Shown in pieces: positions 1 through 6,423 of a stretch of DNA of 17,243 nucleotides (the first letter of the stretch is position 1; the number at the start of each line of letters is the position of its first letter). Under the pieces are notes generated by a model. That model was not told where the DNA came from, made no database searches, and worked only from the letters and a program-made list of their open reading frames with translations. The stretch comes from Candidatus Poribacteria bacterium (GTDB lineage Bacteria; Poribacteria; WGA-4E; WGA-3G). Where the stretch lies: contig RKRO01000325.1 in assembly GCA_007571355.1 (NCBI GenBank), forward strand, positions 1 through 17,243. The letters are read 5' to 3'. The position numbers and the translations under genes were made by a program.

Positions 1-4
1 AATT

Positions 5-28
5 AAATGTTACACCAGTGTAACATTT
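5..28. promoter_or_regulatory. Perfect 24-bp palindrome upstream of the thiolase promoter
   Basis: Two perfect 11-bp arms (AAATGTTACAC at 5-15 and GTGTAACATTT at 18-28) are separated by 2 bp. The near-zero spacer and symmetry suit a dimeric repressor operator of the TetR/FadR kind. The run of T's just after it would also allow a weak terminator for a gene left of the window. It lies about 75 bp before the -35 box of the thiolase promoter. The role is inferred; only the symmetry is seen. Confidence 0.4.
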
Positions 29-101
29 TTAACGAGAATCCCATTGTATCGCAACTTTTCAGATGGTGCCCTTCTCACCATCCTCAGGGAAAAAAATAAA
101 T

Positions 102-130
102 TTGCCTCCACTGAAAAAGTGTGATATAAT
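102..130 (+). promoter_or_regulatory. Sigma-70-type promoter of the thiolase gene
   Basis: TTGCCT at 102-107 and a perfect TATAAT at 125-130 are 17 bp apart. A TGn extension (122-124) touches the -10 box. Transcription would start near 137, giving a 5' leader of about 50 nt. A small hairpin (GATGGTG at 62-68 with CACCATC at 76-82) lies upstream. Confidence 0.75.
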
Positions 131-185
131 GGTGAAAAGAATTTAATCAGAAAATAGAGACAACACACCTAAAAGATAGAATAGA

Positions 186-1373
186 ATGCCAACGACACCA
201 AGTGTAGTTATCGTATCCACTGCCCGCACAGCCGTCGGTAGAGCTGGAAAAGGCACGTTGAAAAATACGCGTCCAGACGAACTCGCCGCTGCTGCCCTCC
301 GCGGCGCAGTTGAAAGACTCCCGCAGTTTGACTTGGAGACGATAGACGACGTTATTATCGGGTGTGCTACACATGAGGGACCGCAAGGTTACAATGTCGC
401 CCGAATCGCGAGTTTACGCGCAGGATTTCCCGTCTCCGCGCCTGCCATTACAATTAACCGTTTCTGTGCATCCGGTTTAGAAACAATAGCGATGGGTGCT
501 GAGCAGATTCTATCTGGGCGCGCTGAGGTCGTCATTGCTGGCGGTGTAGAGAGCATGAGTCAGGTGCCGTTTGGCGTTAACCTCTCGCCGAACCCTACGC
601 TCATAGAGCACGCACCCGATGCCTATATCAGCATGGGATTAACCGCTGAAAATCTGGCGCGAAAATATAGTATATCTCGTAGGGATCAGGACGCTTACGC
701 ATATCAGAGTCACCGAAAAGCGATCACAGCGATCGATGCTGGAAAATTCCGCGAAGAAATCTTACCCATAAAAATAAAGGAGACAAACCTCAACGCCGAA
801 AGCACGCCTGAGGCAATAAGTTCTGTCTTTGATACGGATGAAGGCCCCCGCCGGGACACATCACCAGAAGCATTGGCATCTCTCAAGCCTGTTTTTCACG
901 CAGAAGGCACCGTAACGGCTGGCAACGCTTCCCAGATGAGCGACGGTGCTGCCGCTGTCGTCCTGATGTCCGAAGCACGAGCGAAGGCAGAGGGTTACAA
1001 TCCATTGGCGCATTTTGTCAGTTATGCCACAGCCGGTGTCCCCCCCGAAATCATGGGAATCGGACCGGTCCCCGCAATTCCGAAGGCACTCGCGACAGCA
1101 GGATTAACTTTAAACGATATAGATGTCATAGAACTCAACGAAGCTTTTGCGGTACAGGCTCTCGCTGTCATTCGGGAGGCAAAGCTGCCTGCCGAAAAGG
1201 TGAATGTCAATGGCGGCGCAGTCGCGTTGGGACATCCGCTCGGTTGCACAGGCACAAAACTCACCGTGAGTCTGATTCATGAAATGCACAGACAGCATCA
1301 CGAATACGGCATGGTAACGATGTGTGTCGGCGGCGGCATGGGGGCTGCCGGCATTTTTCAGACAATCAGATAG
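186..1373 (+). CDS. Acetyl-CoA C-acyltransferase (thiolase family)
   Basis: A 395-residue cytoplasmic thiolase, the normal length for the family. Such enzymes cleave 3-ketoacyl-CoA with CoA in beta-oxidation, or run in reverse to condense acetyl-CoA. Visible catalytic residues: the acyl-accepting Cys94 in NRFCASGLE, His350 in GHPLGCTG and the base Cys380 in CVGGGMGAAG. GGVESMSQ near residue 119 is also typical. The NRFC..GLE sequence resembles broad-range 3-ketoacyl-CoA thiolases more than strict acetoacetyl-CoA thiolases, but substrate length cannot be read from sequence. No hydratase/dehydrogenase partner (FadB-like) is adjacent, so it appears to be a single-gene unit behind its own strong promoter. 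The ribosome binding site is weak (purine-rich stretch at about 170-180); the ATG is chosen because the family N-terminus starts here. It ends with TAG, showing that TAG is used as a real stop in this genome. Confidence 0.92.
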   Translation: MPTTPSVVIVSTARTAVGRAGKGTLKNTRPDELAAAALRGAVERLPQFDLETIDDVIIGCATHEGPQGYNVARIASLRAGFPVSAPAITINRFCASGLETIAMGAEQILSGRAEVVIAGGVESMSQVPFGVNLSPNPTLIEHAPDAYISMGLTAENLARKYSISRRDQDAYAYQSHRKAITAIDAGKFREEILPIKIKETNLNAESTPEAISSVFDTDEGPRRDTSPEALASLKPVFHAEGTVTAGNASQMSDGAAAVVLMSEARAKAEGYNPLAHFVSYATAGVPPEIMGIGPVPAIPKALATAGLTLNDIDVIELNEAFAVQALAVIREAKLPAEKVNVNGGAVALGHPLGCTGTKLTVSLIHEMHRQHHEYGMVTMCVGGGMGAAGIFQTIR

Positions 1374-1461
1374 GCACTTTGATGAAGTCGGAAGTTGTTC
1401 TAACAAACAAACGTCTTCAAGTTACTTGGAATATTTCAACGTTTTTGATAAAAAAGGAGGA

Positions 1462-1503
1462 CAGCGTTTCTGCCTCTGAATAAATTCAGAGATTTCCACG
1501 CTG
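1462..1503. promoter_or_regulatory. Composite palindrome ahead of the toxin-antitoxin pair
   Basis: Outer arms CAGCGT (1462-1467) and ACGCTG (1498-1503) enclose a perfect inner palindrome, CTCTGAAT-AA-ATTCAGAG (1474-1491). A symmetric 6-nt gap lies on each side. It ends 9 bp before the antitoxin ATG. The position and symmetry are what one expects of an autoregulatory operator bound by an antitoxin or toxin-antitoxin complex. As RNA it could instead fold into a hairpin affecting translation. The function is inferred. Confidence 0.45.
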
Positions 1504-1512
1504 AAGACTTTG

Positions 1513-1758
1513 ATGGAATCCGTCAATTTGAAAGAGATAATTGAAGTGTGGAATCGCGTGAGAACTTGGGATCCAGAAATGCGCATTGATTTGGCACGTC
1601 GGATTTTGGAGACTGTGGTCCCCTCGCGAATTCAACCCCCACCACAAACTATGTCATTGGATGAGGTGATCGGTATTGCGAAAACGGATGCCCCGCCCCC
1701 TACCGACGAGGAGTGCAAGAAAATTCTTGAAGAGGAGCACTTAAAAAAATACGGATGA
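1513..1758 (+). CDS. Small antitoxin-like protein, partner of a PIN toxin
   Basis: An 81-residue acidic protein with no motif I can name. The N-terminal half (about residues 1-40) is predicted helical and includes ARRILETV. A proline-rich linker (SRIQPPPQ) leads to a charged C-terminal helix rich in Glu and Lys. The antitoxin call rests on context: it is short and acidic, it overlaps the downstream PIN-domain gene by 4 bp (ATGA), and a palindrome lies just upstream. ATG at 1513 is preferred over TTG at 1510 because GAAG (1503-1506) is a reasonably placed, weak ribosome binding site. A much stronger AGGAGG at 1455-1460 is too far upstream to serve this start. It could instead be an uncharacterised partner of other function, but translational coupling to a PIN gene makes antitoxin most likely. 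Confidence 0.6.
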   Translation: MESVNLKEIIEVWNRVRTWDPEMRIDLARRILETVVPSRIQPPPQTMSLDEVIGIAKTDAPPPTDEECKKILEEEHLKKYG

Positions 1759-2177
1759 TTCACGCATTATTGGATACAAATGTAATTCTGGATGTTTTGC
1801 TTGACCGTACGCCCTGGAGCACCGATGCTGCAGCCCTCTGGCAAGCCAAACTTGATAGACGATTTGTCGCTTGTGTCACGGCAACTTCGCTAACTGATAT
1901 CTTTTACATAATTCGTCGCTACGCAGGCCGTGAAAAAGCATGGCAAGCGGTCCACTCCAGTTTAGACCAATTGTCCGTTATACCGGTTGGAATCGATGAG
2001 CTACGTTTGGCAACAACGTTAGATGGAAACGATTTTGAAGACAATCTGCAAATGGCATGTGCAATAAGTAGGCAACTTGATTTGATTGTTACACGGAATT
2101 TTACGGGATTTTCGCGTAATAATATTCCAATCCTCACGCCACAACAAATGCTATTGAAGTTGGCATCGAACGATTAA
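1755..2177 (+). CDS. PIN-domain ribonuclease toxin (VapC-like)
   Basis: A 140-residue single-domain protein of the PIN fold, a Mg-dependent endoribonuclease family in which VapC-type toxins cut tRNA or rRNA when not bound by antitoxin. Motif 1 is LLDTNVILDVLL, with Asp7 and Asn9. The second acidic position is probably Asp48 in SLTDIFY. The third is Glu95/Asp96 in NDFEDNLQMA. The family IVTRN strand is at 111-115. This layout fits the PIN_3 subgroup. In that group a fourth acidic residue often follows TRN in a DF motif; here the sequence is TGF, so that acid is replaced by Gly118 and activity could be altered. The start ATG overlaps the stop of the preceding gene, the usual arrangement in toxin-antitoxin operons. 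Genes of this sort are frequently acquired laterally. Confidence 0.82.
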   Translation: MIHALLDTNVILDVLLDRTPWSTDAAALWQAKLDRRFVACVTATSLTDIFYIIRRYAGREKAWQAVHSSLDQLSVIPVGIDELRLATTLDGNDFEDNLQMACAISRQLDLIVTRNFTGFSRNNIPILTPQQMLLKLASND

Positions 2178-2326
2178 AGCAAAGGAAAAATAAGTATTTC
2201 GAGTCGAACTGAAAATGTATGATAAACTGAAAGGGAAAAATGCAATCCCCTCAGGAAAACGCAGAACAACATCAAAAACCAGATTGAACTTTAAAATCAA
2301 TCGGCATGGAGGTCTATAATTAAAAA

Positions 2327-3343
2327 ATGCAAACACATGTCTATCTCTCCATAGCAGGCGAAAACAGAATCGCTATCTACACGTTTGATGCTTCTAACGG
2401 TAGCATTGAACTTCAAGAAAATATCAACGTCAGCGGCTCTCCCGGTCCCTTAGCATTTTCACCGTGTGGTGATTACCTATATGCCGGGCTGCGGTCGAGT
2501 CGCGAAATCGCAAGTTTCCGTGTCGATGCAGAGACAAAACACCTCTCACACTTGCGGACAGTCCAACTCGATGCCGATACCTGTTATATTGCTACGGATA
2601 AAACAGGTAATTTTCTGCTTTCCGCGTATTACGGTGCAGGTAAGGTTACCGTTCACGCAATCGGCGACGATAAAACTGTCCAAGGCGAACCGATTCAGAC
2701 GGTTGAAACCGATATACGCGCCCACTGCATCGAAACCGATGCCTCAAACCGATACGCCTTCGTACCGCACACTAACCCTCGAAACGCTATCTATCAATTT
2801 CATTTCGACGAAAACACAGGTACGCTCAAACAGAATATTATAGGAAATCTCAATCCGGGTGCCCCGATTGGCCCTCGGCATTTCTGCTTTCATCCGAACA
2901 AACCGATCCTCTATTTTTCAAACGAAAATGGATCGAGTGTCTCAGCATACAGGCTTCAAGAAGGCGGAGACCACCCCGGAATCTTATCAGACTTACAGGA
3001 AGACCTTTCAACCCTTCCGGCAGATTTCAAGGAGGACAACACTTGCGCGCAAATTCACATCGATCCACAAGCGAAATACCTCTATGTCTCCAATCGCGGA
3101 CACGACAGCATCGCAGGATTCGCAATCGACGAAGAGACCGGTAAACTCAGTGCCATTGGACATCAATTGACCGAACCCACCCCTCGCGTCTTCAATATCG
3201 ACGGCGCAGGCAACTTCCTTTTTGTCGGCGGTCAAGGGTCTGGCAAACTCGCCACTTACCGTATCAACCGCCAGACTGGTGAATTGTCGCCACTTACTAC
3301 ATATCCAGTCGGTAAAAACCCGATGTGGGTGCTTTTTATCTGA
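2327..3343 (+). CDS. Lactonase-family seven-bladed beta-propeller (6-phosphogluconolactonase-like)
   Basis: A 338-residue protein built of repeated four-stranded blades of roughly 45 residues. Recurring elements include ...IAIYTFDASNG..., ...ASFRVDAETK..., ...GFAIDEETGKLS... and ...ATYRINRQTGELS. The PRHFCFHP motif near residue 183 is the hallmark of the lactonase (Pgl, YbhE-type) family, which hydrolyses 6-phosphogluconolactone in the pentose phosphate pathway. Many family members have unknown lactone substrates, and no other pentose phosphate gene is nearby, so the substrate is uncertain. No signal peptide is visible; it is probably cytoplasmic. GGAGG at 2308-2312 is 14 nt before the ATG, a long spacing, and TATAAT at 2315-2320 lies between the two. 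It appears to be transcribed alone. Confidence 0.82.
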   Translation: MQTHVYLSIAGENRIAIYTFDASNGSIELQENINVSGSPGPLAFSPCGDYLYAGLRSSREIASFRVDAETKHLSHLRTVQLDADTCYIATDKTGNFLLSAYYGAGKVTVHAIGDDKTVQGEPIQTVETDIRAHCIETDASNRYAFVPHTNPRNAIYQFHFDENTGTLKQNIIGNLNPGAPIGPRHFCFHPNKPILYFSNENGSSVSAYRLQEGGDHPGILSDLQEDLSTLPADFKEDNTCAQIHIDPQAKYLYVSNRGHDSIAGFAIDEETGKLSAIGHQLTEPTPRVFNIDGAGNFLFVGGQGSGKLATYRINRQTGELSPLTTYPVGKNPMWVLFI

Positions 3344-3375
3344 TCTGTCCCTAACCTATCATGACCAAAAACCAA

Positions 3376-3397
3376 GTCCGACACGTAGTGCTCGGAC
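3376..3397. repeat. Short hairpin between lactonase gene and tmk
   Basis: GTCCGACAC (3376-3384) pairs with GTG-C-TCGGAC (3388-3397), leaving a single bulged C and a 3-nt loop. No U-run follows, so it is not a classical intrinsic terminator. It could be a REP-like palindrome or protect the 3' end of the lactonase mRNA. Confidence 0.4.
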
Positions 3398-3442
3398 GAC
3401 TCACTATCAAGGATCGTCAATGTTCCATTGCACGGCGTTTAT

Positions 3443-3462
3443 CCGCAAGGAACAATTAAATA
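3443..3462 (+). promoter_or_regulatory. CCGCAAGG / AATTAAA translation-start module of tmk
   Basis: CCGCAAGG at 3443-3450, followed by an A-rich AATTAAA stretch, leads directly into the ATG at 3463. AAGG is a usable Shine-Dalgarno core. The same arrangement occurs before ilvN and ilvC. Confidence 0.5.
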
Positions 3463-4092
3463 ATGGTACAGCGTGGAACTTTTATTACGTTTGAAGGTGT
3501 AGAAGGCGCAGGCAAAACGACACAAGTACAACGGTTGGCGACAGCCCTCGGTCCAGACGTTGTCCTCACACGTGAACCCGGCGGGACACCTGTCGCTGAA
3601 CGGATTCGCGACCTTTTCCTGACATCCGACGGCATAACCCCGATGACCGAACTCCTATTGATAGCTGCGGCACGGGCACAACACGTAGATGAATTGATAC
3701 GTCCCGCACTGGAAGCGAATCAAACTGTTATCTGCGACAGGTTCACAGATGCCACCGTCGCTTACCAAGGCTATCGCGGCGGCATTGATCTGGATTTGAT
3801 TCACCAATTGAATCATGTCGCTACCGGTGGTTTGACACCGGACATCACCTTTATCCTTGATCTGCCGCCGGAGATCGGTTTACAGAGACAACAGCGCGCG
3901 GAAACGCATCGCGACCGTTTGGAAAGCGAACCGCTGGAATTTCATCGCAAAGTCCGTGAAGGCTACCTGTTCGCTGCAAAATCAGAGACACATCGCGTCA
4001 AACTCATAGACGCAACGCAATCTCCTGATGCCGTCCATGCAGCACTCTTAACCGAGTATCACAAGTATCTATCACAACAGAAGTTTTTTTAA
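3463..4092 (+). CDS. tmk: Thymidylate kinase
   Basis: A 209-residue cytoplasmic kinase that phosphorylates dTMP to dTDP with ATP, needed for dTTP supply. The P-loop GVEGAGKT spans residues 12-19. The DR motif, Asp92-Arg93 in CDRFTDATVAYQG, is followed by the family YQG. The LID segment RAETHRDRLE, near residue 146, carries several arginines. With no basic residue in the P-loop and arginines in the LID, this looks like the E. coli-type (type II) arrangement. Length is normal. The ATG at 3463 is supported by the CCGCAAGG module. It is followed after 6 bp by holB, a linkage seen in many bacteria, so the two are surely co-transcribed. Confidence 0.95.
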   Translation: MVQRGTFITFEGVEGAGKTTQVQRLATALGPDVVLTREPGGTPVAERIRDLFLTSDGITPMTELLLIAAARAQHVDELIRPALEANQTVICDRFTDATVAYQGYRGGIDLDLIHQLNHVATGGLTPDITFILDLPPEIGLQRQQRAETHRDRLESEPLEFHRKVREGYLFAAKSETHRVKLIDATQSPDAVHAALLTEYHKYLSQQKFF

Positions 4093-4098
4093 AGAAAA

Positions 4099-5055
4099 AT
4101 GCAAAATCAAATTATCGGACACCAACAGGTTATTGAACAACTTCAACATACCGTGGCATCGGAGCGGATCGCCGGTGCGTATCTTTTCGTCGGGCCGACA
4201 GGTGTCGGAAAAGAGACGGTCGCACGCTATTTCGCACAACTCATCTTCTGTCAGCAGGGTACACATCCCCCCACGGTATGCGGCGCATGTCTCGCCTGTC
4301 GGAAGGTGAACTCCAGCAATCACCCTGACCTACAGTTCATCCGCCCTGAAGGCAGCCTACTGAAGATAGGTCAAATTCGGGCGTTACAAAAACAGATTAT
4401 CTATGAGCCACTTGAAGCGAGTCGGAAAGTCTACATCCTGACGGACGTGGAACGGATGAATGCAGAGGCAGAGAATTGTCTACTCAAAACGCTTGAGGAA
4501 CCGCCCGCAGCCACCGTTTTAATCCTCTTGACATCGAACATCCGAGCCTTGCTGCCGACCACGCGTTCCCGATGCCAAATTTTACAATTTCACGCCATGC
4601 CGACACAAGAATTAGCCGAAATTTTGGTTGAACAGTTTTCAGTCGCACCCGAACAGGCGACGGCACTCGCGATTGGAGCGGATGGCGCGATCGGGACAGC
4701 ACTCACGCACCTCGAAAAAGGCGATATCCGCACGGAAGAAGTACCAGAAATTCTCAAAGAGACAGACCCATTAACCGCTTTCAGGCTCGCTGAGCACTTC
4801 AAAGATAACCCCGAAACTTTAGGCGAGTTAGTCACATGGTATCGCGATTTGCTCTTTTTACAACAAGGCGCACCTATCGAATTAATAACACATATTCACT
4901 CTATTGCGGAACTTCAGTCCATTGTCCCGCGCTACTCTCGGCTCCGTATACAACAAGCCATCCAAACCGTCTTTGACACCAAATCCCTTATTGACAACAC
5001 AAACACAAACGCAACCTTGGCTTTAGAGGTAATGTGTTTGAAGTTAGTCAAATAA
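4099..5055 (+). CDS. holB: DNA polymerase III delta' subunit
   Basis: A 318-residue clamp-loader subunit. Within the replicative polymerase holoenzyme, delta' helps the gamma/tau complex load the sliding clamp. It is an AAA+ protein with P-loop GPTGVGKE at about residues 32-39, a zinc module with Cys51, Cys61, Cys64 and Cys67, and the conserved NCLLKTLEEPP. The TRSRCQ segment is the SRC arginine-finger motif that acts on the neighbouring ATPase. The C-terminal part (about 210-318) is the helical collar domain. Unlike E. coli delta', whose P-loop is degenerate, a GxxGxGK pattern is kept here, as in many other bacteria. The ribosome binding site is poor (AAAGAA), and the 6-bp gap to tmk suggests translational coupling. 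I call it delta' rather than gamma/tau (DnaX) because of its short length and position behind tmk. Confidence 0.93.
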   Translation: MQNQIIGHQQVIEQLQHTVASERIAGAYLFVGPTGVGKETVARYFAQLIFCQQGTHPPTVCGACLACRKVNSSNHPDLQFIRPEGSLLKIGQIRALQKQIIYEPLEASRKVYILTDVERMNAEAENCLLKTLEEPPAATVLILLTSNIRALLPTTRSRCQILQFHAMPTQELAEILVEQFSVAPEQATALAIGADGAIGTALTHLEKGDIRTEEVPEILKETDPLTAFRLAEHFKDNPETLGELVTWYRDLLFLQQGAPIELITHIHSIAELQSIVPRYSRLRIQQAIQTVFDTKSLIDNTNTNATLALEVMCLKLVK

Positions 5056-5081
5056 TAACGGATGTCCGCATTCCGGCTTTT

Positions 5082-5129
5082 GTGTCCAAAATTTTAGACT
5101 TTTAGACACCCGAACTTGCTTTTTTTTTT
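5082..5129 (+). terminator. Possible terminator after holB
   Basis: GTGTCCAAAA (5082-5091) pairs with TTTTAGACAC (5100-5109) with one mismatch. A run of ten T's follows at 5120-5129 after a 10-nt gap. The 3' arm is part of a perfect tandem 8-bp repeat, TTTTAGAC (5092-5107). The T-tract also lies inside the promoter spacer of the next gene, so it may simply be promoter sequence. Confidence 0.35.
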
Positions 5130-5143
5130 TGTATTTGCTATAC
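5116..5143 (+). promoter_or_regulatory. Sigma-70-type promoter of the DNA methyltransferase gene
   Basis: TTGCTT at 5116-5121 and TATACT at 5138-5143 are 16 bp apart, with TGC directly before the -10 box (extended -10). The spacer is nearly all T. Transcription would start near 5150, leaving a leader of about 120 nt before the ATG at 5269. Confidence 0.65.
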
Positions 5144-5268
5144 TATTCACATGAGTTGTGAGTAGTCCCTCCACGAATCGGACCCCTACTCCGTTTCTGG
5201 GAACCTCTTACCGGATAGAAGGCAAGTAACCACTAAGCGTAGAAAATATGGATTTCGGAGAGAATTTT

Positions 5269-6384
5269 ATGGCAAACCTCATTCCCCTCCAGACTCATAT
5301 AGCGGAGTTTTGGACAGCGAAACAGCGTGCTGGACATTCTCTTCATGAGGTTTCATACCGGGCCTGTTATAAACCACAGTTACCAGCATATTTCATTAAG
5401 GAGTTCTGCAAGTCGAAATCTGTAATTTATGATCCATTTATGGGACGCGGAACAACGCTGATAGAGGCGCAGATGCACGGGCACCGTGCCATCGGTAATG
5501 ATGTGAATCCGTTATCGAGAATCCTCGTATACCCTCGGCTCAACCCGCCAACATTAGTAGAAATCGAAAAACGGTTACACGAGATCATCCTACCTACGGA
5601 TGTGGAAATAGATGAAGAACTTCTTGTTTTTTTTCATGAAGACACACTTAGAGAGGTTTGCGGATGGCGGACTTATTTTCAACAGTCGCAACGTGATCTG
5701 GTTGACGCTTGGCTACAAATGGTGGCGTGTACGCGTCTAACGGGACATTCTTCGGGGTTTTTCTCTGTTTTTACTCTCCCACCGAATCTTGCTGCTTCGG
5801 TCGCTTCGCAACGGAGAATCAACGAAAAACGTAATCAGGAACCTGAATATCGAGATACAAAGGCACTAATCCACCGAAAATCTAAGCAGCTGCTGCGGCA
5901 CCGCCTACCAGATCATTTTTTAAGAGATGATGCTTCACTTTTCACCCAATCTGCAGATAAAACGCCTCAAATTGAGGACGAATCGGTTGATTTAGTTGTC
6001 ACTTCGCCTCCTTTTCTCGACACTATTGACTATATGCAAGACAACTGGTTAAGAATGTGGTTTTGTGGGATAGAGATCGAACGAGGCAAAATTTGGCAAT
6101 TAAAGTCAATTGAGGATTGGATGGCTCGAATGACAGATGTTTTTGTGGAGCTGCGTCGGGTATTGAAACATGGCGGCAGAGTCGCATTTGAAGTCGGGGA
6201 GGTCCGGAAAGGGACTGTCTTTTTAGAGAACGCTGTTGTTAGAGCTGCGTTGGATGCCGGGCTGATGCCTGAAAAACTCATGATTAACACGCAGCATTTC
6301 ACAAAAACCGCGAATTGCTGGGGTGTAGCGAATAATAGAAAAGGGACAAACAGCAATCGGATTGTTATCATAAAAAGAAACTGA
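5269..6384 (+). CDS. Solitary DNA methyltransferase (N4-cytosine or N6-adenine type)
   Basis: A 371-residue S-adenosylmethionine-dependent amino-methyltransferase. Motif I, YDPFMGRGTT, is at residues 54-63. A following strand ends in GNDVNP, whose acid would bind the SAM ribose. The catalytic motif IV, TSPPF, is at 245-249 and is followed by DTIDY. Thus FxGxG precedes the catalytic motif by about 180 residues, the reverse of the common beta-class order. The intervening segment (about 90-230) could serve as target-recognition region. ATG 5269 is preferred over ATG 5248 because GGAGAG (5257-5262) is ideally spaced. No restriction endonuclease gene is adjacent, so it is likely an orphan methylase. 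It has its own promoter and splits the tmk-holB and metG genes, suggesting insertion. A distant RNA methylase is an alternative, but TSPPF argues for DNA. Confidence 0.8.
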   Translation: MANLIPLQTHIAEFWTAKQRAGHSLHEVSYRACYKPQLPAYFIKEFCKSKSVIYDPFMGRGTTLIEAQMHGHRAIGNDVNPLSRILVYPRLNPPTLVEIEKRLHEIILPTDVEIDEELLVFFHEDTLREVCGWRTYFQQSQRDLVDAWLQMVACTRLTGHSSGFFSVFTLPPNLAASVASQRRINEKRNQEPEYRDTKALIHRKSKQLLRHRLPDHFLRDDASLFTQSADKTPQIEDESVDLVVTSPPFLDTIDYMQDNWLRMWFCGIEIERGKIWQLKSIEDWMARMTDVFVELRRVLKHGGRVAFEVGEVRKGTVFLENAVVRAALDAGLMPEKLMINTQHFTKTANCWGVANNRKGTNSNRIVIIKRN

Positions 6385-6423
6385 GAAATTTCAACGCATT
6401 TTTTATTGGAAAAAGGAAGTTCA

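Noticed and set aside
1455..1545. A strong AGGAGG (1455-1460) followed by a possible CTG start at 1470 and a short frame overlapping the antitoxin start.
   Set aside because: CTG starts are rare, the frame is only about 25 codons, and its sequence shows no recognisable motif. It may be a leftover of an older leader, but nothing supports a gene.
2284..2329. TATAAT at 2315-2320 just before the lactonase ATG, suggesting a leaderless transcript.
   Set aside because: No good -35 lies 15-19 bp upstream (TTGAAC is 25 bp away), and GGAGG overlaps the region as a normal, if distant, ribosome binding site.
3222..3494. Plus-strand frame spanning the lactonase end and the tmk start.
   Set aside because: It overlaps two well-supported genes in another register and has no family-like sequence.
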